From contig NZ_CP071597.1 in NCBI RefSeq assembly GCF_017357405.1, positions 1,488,001 to 1,552,000 on the forward strand: a stretch of 64,000 nucleotides of DNA, read 5' to 3'. This document shows, piece by piece, positions 26,901 to 34,597 of the stretch. The DNA comes from Halomontanus rarus (lineage in GTDB: Archaea; Halobacteriota; Halobacteria; Halobacteriales; Natrialbaceae). Positions within the stretch are counted from its first letter, which is position 1; the number at the start of each line of letters is the position of its first letter. Below the pieces are notes generated by a model that had not been told where the DNA came from, did not search any database, and saw only the letters and a program-made list of their open reading frames with translations. The translations under genes and the position numbers were made by a program.

Positions 26901-27100
26901 CCGGCAGCTTCGGCTACGAGTCCGAACACGCCTCGATGAGCGACGCCATCGCCGCGATCCTCTTCGACCAGATCGACGAGAGCGACGGCGACCGCGTCGT
27001 CGCACCCGGCGCATCCTGTCGGACGCAACTCGAGGGCCGTCCCGGTGCCGCGTCGTCGCCGCCGACGCCGATCGAGGTGCTCGCCGACGCGCTCGAGTGA
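23993..27100 (+). CDS. FAD-binding and Fe-S dehydrogenase (D-lactate/glycolate type), GlcD-GlpC fusion
   Basis: A 1035-residue two-part enzyme. Residues 1-570 are a PCMH-type FAD domain with its C-terminal substrate domain (VLPRGGGTSLAGQSVN, GGAIGNNSTGAHSL, then SGEHGDGRARSQWN). Residues about 600-1035 carry two 4Fe-4S-type sets (C610, C613, C616 and C674, C677, C680, C684; CIGCKGCAIDC) and CCG domains ending in SGCCGMAGSFGYE near 964-977. Such fusions oxidise D-lactate, glycolate or a related 2-hydroxy acid and feed electrons to the respiratory chain from the membrane surface. Which substrate is used is not clear here. The isolated nuoCD gene lies just upstream, but a link is unproven. Confidence 0.9.
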   Translation: MATEPSDDPAADRRANYDYTSDDVDRPALVDDLERVVDGDVRFDSYSRELYATDASPYEVTPIGVVFPRSTADVAGVMEYCAYREIPVLPRGGGTSLAGQSVNRAVVLDFTRYMNEIREIDPDERRATVQPGTVLGTLDEALAPHDLKFAPDPAWGDKSAVGGAIGNNSTGAHSLQYGKTDAYVEECEVVLADGTVTRFGEVTLEELDARGDPEGDLEERIYAEISRIIDEDGDAIDAAYPDLKRNVSGYNLDRLIAEARGDTLPGGEETGDPGTVNLARLLAGSEGTLAIVTEATVALETVPETKAVSLLCYRDLHEAMADVQPILAHDPAAVEVLDDVLIDLARATAEFGPVTEMLPEGTNAVLLVEFYADDDADGREKIAGLLADRCPTAESAETAAVDPPRADADAIALEALEAYDDAERAKLWKLRKSGLPILLSRTTDEKHISFIEDTAIPPEKLPEFVERFEAILESHDTYASFYAHAGPGVLHVRPLVNTKTEIGLEQLHGIADDVTDLVVELGGSVSGEHGDGRARSQWNRKLYGDDLWGTFRDLKTAFDPDWLLNPGQVCGDVDLRENLRFDPDYEFEAGFEPTLNWENDNGMQGIVELCHGCGGCRGEQETTGGVMCPTFRASREEITSTRGRANALRQAMSGDLEPDEATSDEFVEEVMGLCIGCKGCAIDCPSEVDMAKLKAEVTHEYHRRNGATLRDRLFARVADLSRLGSALAPVSNVATKVPGSRWLLEKTVGIAADRPLPTFYPNTFRDWFERRGGEAASKERAQEARKRRGGSTVPESDARRTAVLYPDTYTNYSHPEAGKAAVRVLEAAGVRVTVPDGLGDTGRPAFSKGFLERARDTALENVSTLAPLIEDGRDVVVIEPSDAVMLQLDYRDLLSGSDVQTVSANTYGVCEYLDRFGLDEHLETETHGTALTYHGHCHQKATAKDHHAVGVLRRAGYAVDPLDSGCCGMAGSFGYESEHASMSDAIAAILFDQIDESDGDRVVAPGASCRTQLEGRPGAASSPPTPIEVLADALE

Positions 27101-27288
27101 CGCGACGGCGTCTCGACTGCGAGCACCACCACGGGGGCGAAAACGAGAGCGTCGACCGCTCGAGTCGAGTGTCGAGCGCTGGGGGAACGGCCCACGACTG
27201 CAGAATCAGCGGAGAGTCAGATCGGAAGGCCACGTAGCGCCCCGCATCGCAAGGTTAAAGGCCGAATCGTTGGGAGTTACGAACAGGA

Positions 27289-27552
27289 ATGATCGAGGTA
27301 CCTCTCCAGGCAATCGACAACATACTGTCGCTGTTTACCGTTGGGCATATCCTCCTCGGCGCGTTCGTGGTGGCGGTTCTGGGTTCGCTGCCGTTGAAAT
27401 CGATGAAGGTGGTCGGACTCAACGTGATCACCTTCGGTGCGATTTTCCTCCTGCTCCCGCTCAACATGGCCGGCGACAGCATCCTCTTTCGAATCTTCGG
27501 GCTGGTGCTGATTCTCGTCGGCCCGATGCTGTACGCCATCGCCGACAGCTAG
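27289..27552 (+). CDS. Small two- or three-span haloarchaeal membrane protein
   Basis: An 87-residue hydrophobic protein, MIEVPLQAIDNILSLFTVGH, with three short membrane segments (LLGAFVVAVLGSLPLKS; LNVITFGAIFLLLPLNM; FRIFGLVLILVGPMLYA). It has no charged catalytic motif, and I regard it as a conserved hypothetical. The region 27553-27785 after it shows no other gene. Confidence 0.65.
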   Translation: MIEVPLQAIDNILSLFTVGHILLGAFVVAVLGSLPLKSMKVVGLNVITFGAIFLLLPLNMAGDSILFRIFGLVLILVGPMLYAIADS

Positions 27553-27785
27553 AGCTAGGTTGGACGAACGCGTCCGAACGCCTGTAGGTCGCCCATAGAT
27601 CGCCTCCACTCCGAGAGAAAGCCCGTTTTTTCCGCCCGTCGAACGCACTCACCTCGAGGTCGTCGTCGGCTCCCGTCGTCACTGACTGTCGAACACATCA
27701 CGACGAGCGGAAACCGCACCGAGGACTCGAGGTGTCGGTCGAAACCGACGACGAACTCGTCGTCGTCCGACCCACCGTCTGTCGG

Positions 27786-28874
27786 TCACTGACCGACGAG
27801 GTCGTCGTAGCGTGCGCCGGTCTGTTTCAGCGTCGCCGCGGAGTAGAGTCGCTCGTGACTGAAGGGCAGATACGCCGCGGCGAGCTCGTCGATTTTGGCG
27901 TCGACGGCCGCCTCGTCGCGCCCGTGGATCATCGTGAACAGGTTGTACGGCCAACCCTGTTCGTGACGCCGCGGCCGATGATAACAGAGCGTGACGTAGG
28001 GCAGTTCGCCCGTCTCCTCCCCTCGCTCGTCGAGTTCCTCGTCCGGGACGTCCCAGACGACCATGCAGTTGGCGTCGAACCCGGTGACGACGTGGTTGAC
28101 GATGCAGCCGATCCGCTTGATGCAACCGTCGCCCTGTAATCGATCGATCGCCTCGAGAACGTCCTCGACCGGCGCCTCGAGCGCGTCCGCGACGTCCCGG
28201 TACGGCGTCACTGAGAGCGGAAACCCGTCTTGAATCGCCAGCAGCAGGTCGCAGTCGAACGTAGAGAGGTCGCTGGCGGCGTCCTCGCTGATACGCGTCG
28301 CCGAGGCGTCGGTCGACGGCTCGAGCGGTGCCTCGTCGGTTCCGCCGGCCTCGACGGCCGACGCCAACTCGAGGCTCTCGCGGGCGAACTGATCGGCGTT
28401 GACGACGGGGAACTCGAGGTCGATGTAGTAGTCGGTCAACATCGGCAAGACGAGCACCTCGCAGCCGGTTCGCTCCTCGATTTCCTCGAGGATGCGATCG
28501 CGCGTGGCCCGCGAACCGGCGGTGACGACGAACCACATGTTCCACTCGTGGTCGCGCTCGTAGTTGTGGTTGACCTGCCGGTAGCCGTTTATCACGTCGG
28601 CGACCTCGTCGAAGCGGTCGGCCGGCGCCTGGACCGCCGCGAGCGTCGAAGAGCCGATCACCGGCGGGTTGAGAACCGCGCCGAACCGCCGGAGGATTCC
28701 CGCATTTCGGAGTCGTTCGACGCGCTCGAGCGCCTCGTCCTCGTCGACCCCGAGGGCGTCGCCGACGGCTCGGAAGGGTCGTTCCTCGACGGGGAACCCG
28801 CTCTGGTAGCCGTCGATCAGTGCGGCGTCCACGCCGTCCAGCGTGGCACGCCAATCGCCCGACTGGTGGCTCAT
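27786..28874 (-). CDS. ahbAB: Siroheme decarboxylase, AhbA-AhbB-type fusion
   Basis: A 362-residue protein made of two Lrp/AsnC-like units in tandem, each a winged helix plus a ligand domain. Unit 1 (1-165) has RRFGAVLNPPVIG and YERDHEWNMWFVV; unit 2 (about 210-362) has CIKRIGCIVNHVVTGF and CYHRPRRHEQGWPYNLF. These match AhbA and AhbB, which together decarboxylate siroheme to 12,18-didecarboxysiroheme in the alternative heme pathway. In most archaea they are separate chains, so this is a fusion. The start at 28874 (MSHQSGDWRATL) is preferred over the longer frame. No other heme gene is adjacent. Confidence 0.85.
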   Translation of the reverse strand: MSHQSGDWRATLDGVDAALIDGYQSGFPVEERPFRAVGDALGVDEDEALERVERLRNAGILRRFGAVLNPPVIGSSTLAAVQAPADRFDEVADVINGYRQVNHNYERDHEWNMWFVVTAGSRATRDRILEEIEERTGCEVLVLPMLTDYYIDLEFPVVNADQFARESLELASAVEAGGTDEAPLEPSTDASATRISEDAASDLSTFDCDLLLAIQDGFPLSVTPYRDVADALEAPVEDVLEAIDRLQGDGCIKRIGCIVNHVVTGFDANCMVVWDVPDEELDERGEETGELPYVTLCYHRPRRHEQGWPYNLFTMIHGRDEAAVDAKIDELAAAYLPFSHERLYSAATLKQTGARYDDLVGQ

Positions 28875-29058
28875 TGGCTGGTCTTGGGAAGAACGAAAGG
28901 TATCGCTTTCGGCTCGGATCGGAGACGGGGCGTACATCTCTCGTCCGTTCGGTTACCGATATCCGAATTTCTTCGACTAGAACTCGACGAACGGTCGCCG
29001 TGCCGGGCCGGGGAGGGGAAACGGGACACTTTTGCGACGCCACTCCCAACACACTCAC

Positions 29059-30141
29059 ATGGCGCAGGCAACCCAGGAGTTCGGCGAGTGGCCGCTGAAA
29101 CGCCTGATGACGGAAGTCGTCGGGTCGGGTCACAAGTCCGCCGACGACATGACCCGCGAACAGGCACGCGAGGCGTTCCAGCGCATCCTCGCGGACGAAC
29201 CGGACCACCTCACCCTCGGCGCGTTCTGGCTGGCCAACCGCTGGAAGCGCAACAATTCCGAGGAACTGGCCGCCTACACAGACGTCATGCTCGAGGAGTC
29301 CGTCGAGGCCGCCCGACCCGACTGCGACCCCGTCGACTGCGGCGCGAACTACGACGGGAAACACACGTCCGCCGTCCTCGGCGTCGGCGCCGGCGCGGTC
29401 GCCGCCGCCGCGGGGACTCCGGTCGTGGTCCACTCCGGCGACCGCGTCCCGACCCAGAAGGCGTGTGCGTACAAACACGTCCTCGACGAACTCGACGTCC
29501 GAACCGAACTCGAGCCCGAAGAGAGCGCGGCGATGGTCGACGAGACTGGCTTCGGCTTCTACTACCAGCCGAACTTCAACCCCGGCATCCACGCGCTGTG
29601 GGAGCGGCGCGATCAGATGGGCGTGCGCACGTTCGTCAACACGATCGAGACCGTCGCCAACCCCGCCGACGCCGACGTCCACCTCGGCTCGTTCTACCAC
29701 CTCGCGTTCGCGAAGAAGACCACCGATCTCGTCAAGGAAAGCGAGGAACTCGACTTCTCGCGGGTCATCATGTTCCAGGGGATGGAAGGCTACGACGACA
29801 TTCGGCCGGGGTACACGAAGGTCGCCAAGTGGACTCGAGGGACCGACGAGAGCGACGAAACGTTCGAGGACTACGAGATCGAAACCGCCGAGTACGGCAT
29901 GGATATGGAGAGCGAGGACCTCGAGGTCTCGAACCTCGAGGCCGACTCGGCTGCGATCACCGAGGAGGTCCTGGCCGGCGAGCGCGAGGACGCCTTCGCC
30001 GACGCCATCGCGCTCAACGGGGCGTTCCGGATCTACGCTCGCCGCGACGTCGACTCGCTCGAGGAGGGCCTCGAGCGCGCTCGCGAGGTCATCGCCGACG
30101 GGAGTGCGCAGGAAGTGCTCGAGGACCTGCGGGCGTTCTGA
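29059..30141 (+). CDS. TrpD-like phosphoribosyltransferase (anthranilate PRT family)
   Basis: A 360-residue protein of the anthranilate phosphoribosyltransferase/nucleoside phosphorylase II fold: VLGVGAGAVAAAAGTPVVVHSG stands at the PRPP loop position but differs from the strict GTGGD motif, and FGFYYQPNFNPGIHALWERRDQMG is the TrpD2-like block. It is therefore best called a TrpD2/YbiB-like protein rather than the tryptophan enzyme. The ATG at 29059 (MAQATQEFGEW) is taken. Its last 84 bp recur at 32200-32283, so the far end of the gene was probably the target of an insertion. Confidence 0.82.
   Translation: MAQATQEFGEWPLKRLMTEVVGSGHKSADDMTREQAREAFQRILADEPDHLTLGAFWLANRWKRNNSEELAAYTDVMLEESVEAARPDCDPVDCGANYDGKHTSAVLGVGAGAVAAAAGTPVVVHSGDRVPTQKACAYKHVLDELDVRTELEPEESAAMVDETGFGFYYQPNFNPGIHALWERRDQMGVRTFVNTIETVANPADADVHLGSFYHLAFAKKTTDLVKESEELDFSRVIMFQGMEGYDDIRPGYTKVAKWTRGTDESDETFEDYEIETAEYGMDMESEDLEVSNLEADSAAITEEVLAGEREDAFADAIALNGAFRIYARRDVDSLEEGLERAREVIADGSAQEVLEDLRAF
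30058..30141 (+). repeat. 84-bp direct repeat, copy A (3' end of TrpD-like gene)
   Basis: The end of the TrpD-like gene including its stop. It matches 32200-32283 at 78 of 84 positions, and the first 47 bases are identical. It forms the left boundary of the 2-kb insertion 30142-32199. Confidence 0.92.
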
Positions 30142-30239
30142 CTGGCGACAGGAGTTTCCGTCTCGTATGGGCGCTTTCGGCCGAATTCGTCCGACCGGAC
30201 TAGAGGTCGCGTACAAACTACTTCTCGAAATGTGACGCA

Positions 30240-30261
30240 GGATGTTTTTATTTCAACATCC
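30240..30261 (+). promoter_or_regulatory. Palindromic operator over the TATA box of the lipoprotein gene
   Basis: GGATGTT (30240-30246) and AACATCC (30255-30261) are perfect inverted arms around TTTATTTC, whose T-rich centre is the TATA box, 23-28 nt before the ATG at 30274. A dimeric regulator bound here would block TBP, so the gene is probably repressed by an HTH protein. Confidence 0.55.
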
Positions 30262-30273
30262 AATATGACACAT

Positions 30274-31578
30274 ATGAATCGAAGGGCCTACCTCCAGAGA
30301 GTCGGAGGCGGGATCGTCGTACTCGCAGGCTGTCTCGGGAGTGATGATCCACTCGAGAATCCCGGCGGGACGGTTTCGCTGTCGGCAACCGGGGGCGACG
30401 ACAGCTGGCCCCAGCTGGCACACGACGCCCGAAACTCGCGCTACGCTCCCGGAGCGTCGGTGCCGACGGGTGACGTCGAGGTGGTCTGGCGGGAGTTCGG
30501 CGATCGGCCACTTTCCCACCCGGTGATCGACAACGCGGTCTACCTCATCGAGCGGTGGAACGGAAGTTCGGCGTACGCACTGGCTCCGGACGACGGAGCG
30601 GAATTGTGGCGCGACCCGAGCGAGGCGGAGGCACACGTCACCCCTGCGCTGGTCGACGGGATCCTGAGCGTGGCGCGAACGGAACCACAATCACTCCACG
30701 CCCTCGATGCGTCGTCCGGGACGACAGCGTGGACCCGGGAACTCGAGTTCGGTCTTCCGATCCACCCCGAGATACCGCCATTCGCTCAGACCGTCTCCGA
30801 CGGCCGGATCGTCGCCGGTACGTGGGGCGGGGTTTGCGCCGTCGACGCCGATTCCGGAACCGTCCGCTGGGGAGAACACTTCGACGGCGATGGATCGACG
30901 AAGGGAGGATCGACGCCCGCAGTGCTGGACGGTCGCGTGTTCACATTTCCACGAGAGTACGCAGACGAGGTGATACCGGTGTACGCGTTCGATGCGACGA
31001 CGGGTGAGCGCGAGTGGAAAGCGACCCTCGAGTTCGACGAAGACCGGTGGCTGACTGGTCACGCAGTCGCCGGTGGTGATCACGTCTACGTTCTTGCGAC
31101 GGAATCGACCGCTCACTCCCTGGCGGGAGAAGACGACAGCAGATCGGGATCAGACGCCACGCAGCAGTTGATTGCCCTCGACACGACGTCCGGATCGGTC
31201 GACTGGCGATGGGACGTTCCCGGACACGCTCACGATCCGCCGGCGCTGGCCGAGGACGTGCTGTTCCTCGGCACGTCCCACCCCGAGATGGACGGTGGCG
31301 CGTTAGTCACCCTCGACGCGACGGAGGGAGAACCGATCTGGGTCTCAGAGACTGACAGTACCGACGTGCACACACCGGCGGTAACTAGCGAGTTCGTCTG
31401 CGTCTCCCACGGCGGTGACGTTGCAGCGTTCGCCGTCGAGGACGGTTCGCTCAAGTGGGAATTCGATCCCGACGACGTCGTCACCTCCGTGGCCGTCGCT
31501 GGCGAGCGCGTGTACGCACTGACGAACCTTCCACTCGGGAACCACTCGAACGGAGTCGTCGCACTCGAAGGTTCGTGA
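30274..31578 (+). CDS. PQQ-propeller-type lipoprotein
   Basis: A 434-residue exported protein. The N-terminus MNRRAYLQRVGGGIVVLAGC is a twin-arginine signal ending in a lipobox (LAGC), typical of haloarchaeal surface lipoproteins. Repeated blades with the pattern SGTTAWTRELEFG, SGTVRWGEHFD, TGEREWKATLEF and SGSVDWRWDV give a PQQ-like beta-propeller of about seven blades. Such propellers bind partners or act as scaffolds; no enzyme site is visible. The ATG at 30274 fits the TATA box; an earlier Met at 30265 is less likely. It lies inside the duplication-bounded insertion. Confidence 0.85.
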   Translation: MNRRAYLQRVGGGIVVLAGCLGSDDPLENPGGTVSLSATGGDDSWPQLAHDARNSRYAPGASVPTGDVEVVWREFGDRPLSHPVIDNAVYLIERWNGSSAYALAPDDGAELWRDPSEAEAHVTPALVDGILSVARTEPQSLHALDASSGTTAWTRELEFGLPIHPEIPPFAQTVSDGRIVAGTWGGVCAVDADSGTVRWGEHFDGDGSTKGGSTPAVLDGRVFTFPREYADEVIPVYAFDATTGEREWKATLEFDEDRWLTGHAVAGGDHVYVLATESTAHSLAGEDDSRSGSDATQQLIALDTTSGSVDWRWDVPGHAHDPPALAEDVLFLGTSHPEMDGGALVTLDATEGEPIWVSETDSTDVHTPAVTSEFVCVSHGGDVAAFAVEDGSLKWEFDPDDVVTSVAVAGERVYALTNLPLGNHSNGVVALEGS

Positions 31579-31641
31579 GGGGGAGCTCTGAGAACTACAC
31601 TCCACAGGTAATTCGGATACGAAACAACGAGTAAGTGTATT

Positions 31642-31911
31642 TTAGATACCAATAATAATATTAATGAGTTTACAACAATCGAGGTGATATGTCGAATTTG
31701 TTTCGTATTTCCCGGCGGGCTGGACGGAGACGAAGTCGCTCTCGAGGAGCGTTTCGAGTCGGTCGGCACCGTCCTCGCCCGCCAAGAGTTCGGTCCGGAC
31801 GGCGTCGGGAACGGTGATCGACTCGAACTGTTCGGAGAGCACGCCGAGTCGGTCGACGAGCGCGAGGTTGAGAAGTGGCGACGTGTCCGAGACGACCTCA
31901 CTCGAGGGCAT
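31642..31911 (-). pseudogene. Truncated DUF3368/PIN-like toxin
   Basis: An 89-codon frame starting MPSSEVVSDTSPLLNLALVD, clearly the N-terminal half of a DUF3368 PIN-fold toxin through the segment LLESDFVSVQPAGKYE. The last 20 codons are AT-rich and unrelated. Full DUF3368 proteins are about 150-165 residues, so the later acidic metal ligands are missing, and nuclease activity should be lost. The start overlaps the antitoxin end by 14 nt, showing the original operon. The truncation coincides with an AT-rich junction around 31630-31705. Confidence 0.75.
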
Positions 31912-32146
31912 ACGCGAGATCTTCGTCGAGTTCCTCGTCGGTGTAGTGGCGCTCGACGCCGCGCTCACCGAGCAGATCGCCGAAATCGCGGGTCGAGAGT
32001 CCGGCGAGTTCGCGCGCCTTGCCGAAGGAAAGCGCGCCGCGGGCGTAGAGCGAGACGGCGAGCTCCTCCCGCATGACTCCCTCGCGTTCGTCTTCCGGGA
32101 GCCGAAGGGCGTCGTAGACCTCATCCGAGATCTCGATTGCGGCCAT
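31898..32146 (-). CDS. UPF0175 family antitoxin
   Basis: An 82-residue acidic protein, MAAIEISDEVYDALRLPEDE, then ELAVSLYARGALSFGKARELAG and the DNA-binding-like helix of UPF0175, ending DEDLAYALE. UPF0175 proteins pair with DUF3368 toxins in archaea and bacteria. The ATG at 32146 has a TTTATTG box about 28 nt upstream, so the gene could be expressed. Because the toxin is broken, the antitoxin is now free of its partner. The gene lies 54 bp inside the right end of the insertion. Confidence 0.85.
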   Translation of the reverse strand: MAAIEISDEVYDALRLPEDEREGVMREELAVSLYARGALSFGKARELAGLSTRDFGDLLGERGVERHYTDEELDEDLAYALE

Positions 32147-32199
32147 AGGAATCAGTTGTGTCGAAGCGTCAATAAACGTTCTCCCTCCTACCGCCATCA

Positions 32200-32283
32200 C
32201 TCGAGGAGGGCCTCGAGCGCGCTCGCGAGGTCATCGCCGACGGGAGCGCCGAGGCGGTGCTCGAGGACCTGCAGGCGTTCTGA
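32200..32283 (+). repeat. 84-bp direct repeat, copy B (displaced TrpD-like 3' end)
   Basis: It encodes an in-frame alternative C-terminus, SAEAVLEDLQAF plus stop, against SAQEVLEDLRAF in copy A. Six mismatches in 84 bases suggest it is the original end of the gene, or an allele of it, left behind when the insertion arrived. The following deacylase gene ends only 7 bp away. Confidence 0.92.
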
Positions 32284-32289
32284 GGGCGA

Positions 32290-33267
32290 TTACGACTCCT
32301 CTCGAATCAGCGCCACGCTCGCGAGCTGGTCGCCGGCTTTCACCGTCGCCTCTCTGGTCAGCGCGTAGAGGATCCCTTCGCGGTCGGCGGCCACGTCTTG
32401 CAGCGACTCGTAAGTCGTCGGGTGGTAGACCGTACCCAGATCGGCGCCGTCGGGGACGAACTGTCCCACCTCGAGGGAGGGCCTCGGTCGGAACAGCCCC
32501 GACGCGGTGGCGGTGACCTGCCCGAGGTGGTTGCGCGCGACCGTCTGATCACGGACGGGAACCTCACCCTCGAGCATGTCCATGTACCGAAGCACGTCGA
32601 AGACACCGTCGACGCCGAGTTCGACGGGGTCCTCGAGGATCTGCTTGTTGTGGGCGAGCTCGGGCGTGATCGCCGGAATCCCCTCCCGAACGGCGGCGAC
32701 GCGGAGCTTTCCGTCGAAGCCGCGGCGGAACCACTCCTCGGTCGCGTCCTCGTCAGCCTGTTCGGAGAGCAAGAGTCCGGTCCCGAACGCCTCCGCGATC
32801 GCTCGCGATCGCTCGTCGCCCTCGAGGTAGACGACGTGGGGGAGCATGTCCGGACTTCCGGTGTGCAGGTCGACGAGGGCGTCGGCGTCCCGAACGAACT
32901 CCCAGAGGCGGCCGGCCATCCGCTGGTGGAGGGTCCCGGTGTCGTCGCCCGGCCAGACGCGGTTCATGTTCGGGTTGACGCTGTCGAGGGCTTCGGGAGT
33001 AGTGTAGGAGACGCGATCGAACGTGAGCGGGTTCGCGACGGGGACGGTCACGAGCGTTCCCGAGAGGTTTCGAAGCGAGAGGCGCTCGTGGACCCGGCGG
33101 AGCGTTTCAGTGCCGTTTATCTCCCGGCCGTGCTGGGCGGCTTGGACGTAGAGGGTCGGCCCGTCGTCGACGCCCTCGTACGTGTGAACCGTCGTCGAGA
33201 GTTCGACTCCGGAGGGGAGACGAGCGAGGACGACGTCTTCCGTCGTATGTGTGCCCGATGCAGCCAT
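32290..33267 (-). CDS. Succinylglutamate desuccinylase/aspartoacylase family protein
   Basis: A 325-residue zinc-carboxypeptidase-like protein. The metal and catalytic blocks are visible as AQHGREINGTE (H and E ligands), VDLHTGS (H) and TPELAHNK; the last 100 residues form a beta-rich domain (QTVARNHLGQVTATASGLF). Family members remove acyl groups from N-acyl amino acids; the substrate is not known. The ATG at 33267 (MAASGTHTTED) is chosen over a TTG at 33282. It converges with the TrpD-like end (copy B), which is likely the ancestral arrangement. Confidence 0.85.
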   Translation of the reverse strand: MAASGTHTTEDVVLARLPSGVELSTTVHTYEGVDDGPTLYVQAAQHGREINGTETLRRVHERLSLRNLSGTLVTVPVANPLTFDRVSYTTPEALDSVNPNMNRVWPGDDTGTLHQRMAGRLWEFVRDADALVDLHTGSPDMLPHVVYLEGDERSRAIAEAFGTGLLLSEQADEDATEEWFRRGFDGKLRVAAVREGIPAITPELAHNKQILEDPVELGVDGVFDVLRYMDMLEGEVPVRDQTVARNHLGQVTATASGLFRPRPSLEVGQFVPDGADLGTVYHPTTYESLQDVAADREGILYALTREATVKAGDQLASVALIREES

Positions 33268-33387
33268 TTGTGCTCCGTTCAACGATCACGGTAATGAAGG
33301 TAGGGCCGACGCGCCACTCGAACCGTCGGCGACGGAGCAGACCGACAGACCATCACCGTTTTCACGGGGCCCGCCGTCGGCGATACT

Positions 33388-33906
<519 letters not shown>

Positions 33907-34034
33907 CGACCCACCGCAGTCACGGCGATCGTGTTTCTCTCACGGGCCTAGAAATTTCCTCATTGTAGAGGGAAATATTAATGTGTCTGGGCAGTAAACC
34001 GTGTGATTGCCTGACGCGAGTCAGGGGGCGGGGA

Positions 34035-34068
34035 ACCGACGGAGTCGATGGGGGTTGGCTCCGTCGGT
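34035..34068. repeat. Perfect 10-bp inverted repeat in a long gap
   Basis: ACCGACGGAG and CTCCGTCGGT are perfect arms separated by 14 bp. The hairpin lies in the 690-bp gap after the cyclophilin gene, so it may be a transcription terminator, an RNA stem or a regulator site. Confidence 0.6.
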
Positions 34069-34111
34069 ATCGCTTCGCTATCGGAGCAGTATCGCAGCTG
34101 TCACACGCTAG

Positions 34112-34597
34112 AAACGCGATCACGACCGGCAAGGCACATCGCGTTCCTCGTCGTCTCTCGCACCCGTTCCGCACTCGAACCGCGGGACATCGACCATCAC
34201 GCGAGGGGACGAATCTGATGGCGACACGATTGCCGACAGTCTCGACACGCTCTCGGACCGCGTTGAGGTACTCGAGGAGGCCAATGGCACACCACCAGAT
34301 CACCACCAAACCACCGAAACCACCATTGACCCCACCGAAACCACCGTCGGATGGCATCAGCTGCCGACCTCGAGTAACGGGCGCCGTGACTCCGTTCGAT
34401 GGCCCGATACGGTCGCCATCGAACACTCACGGCCGATCCACTGGACGACCACCGTCAGAGGTTCGTTTGCAGACCCCATCACCGATTCGAATTACCCGAG
34501 TCGATGGCCCTGGCCCTCCGGGCACGCACGGACGAACTCGAACGGCATCTGCGAGGAGACCGTAACGCGAAAGGCTACTCGTACTAACTGTCGATGT
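34112..34597 (+). other. Start-less open frame fused in phase with the ferredoxin gene
   Basis: After a TAG at 34109-34111 the frame of the ferredoxin stays open for 162 codons but contains no ATG, GTG or TTG before 34598. Its product has a coiled segment (DSLDTLSDRVEVLEEANG) that looks protein-like, followed by a Thr-rich stretch. A second protein-like frame (RTDELERHLRGDRNAKGYSY) ends at 34587. These look like the debris of a decayed gene rather than a live one. The gap 33907-34597 holds nothing else that I can support. Confidence 0.3.

Noticed and set aside
24089..27028. 979-residue open frame opposite the FAD/Fe-S dehydrogenase
   Set aside because: It is the antisense shadow of a clear enzyme gene, with Val/Arg/Gly-rich composition and no motif.
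27679..30216. 845-residue minus-strand open frame across the AhbAB and TrpD-like genes
   Set aside because: It spans two real genes in other frames and has the basic, repetitive composition of a GC-rich shadow.
30142..32199. A still mobile integrative element
   Set aside because: No integrase, replication or transfer gene is present between the repeats and the toxin is broken, so only a remnant can be claimed.
32398..33294. 298-residue plus-strand open frame opposite the deacylase
   Set aside because: The minus strand carries the zinc-site motifs of a known family; the plus frame is a Val/Gly/Glu-rich shadow.
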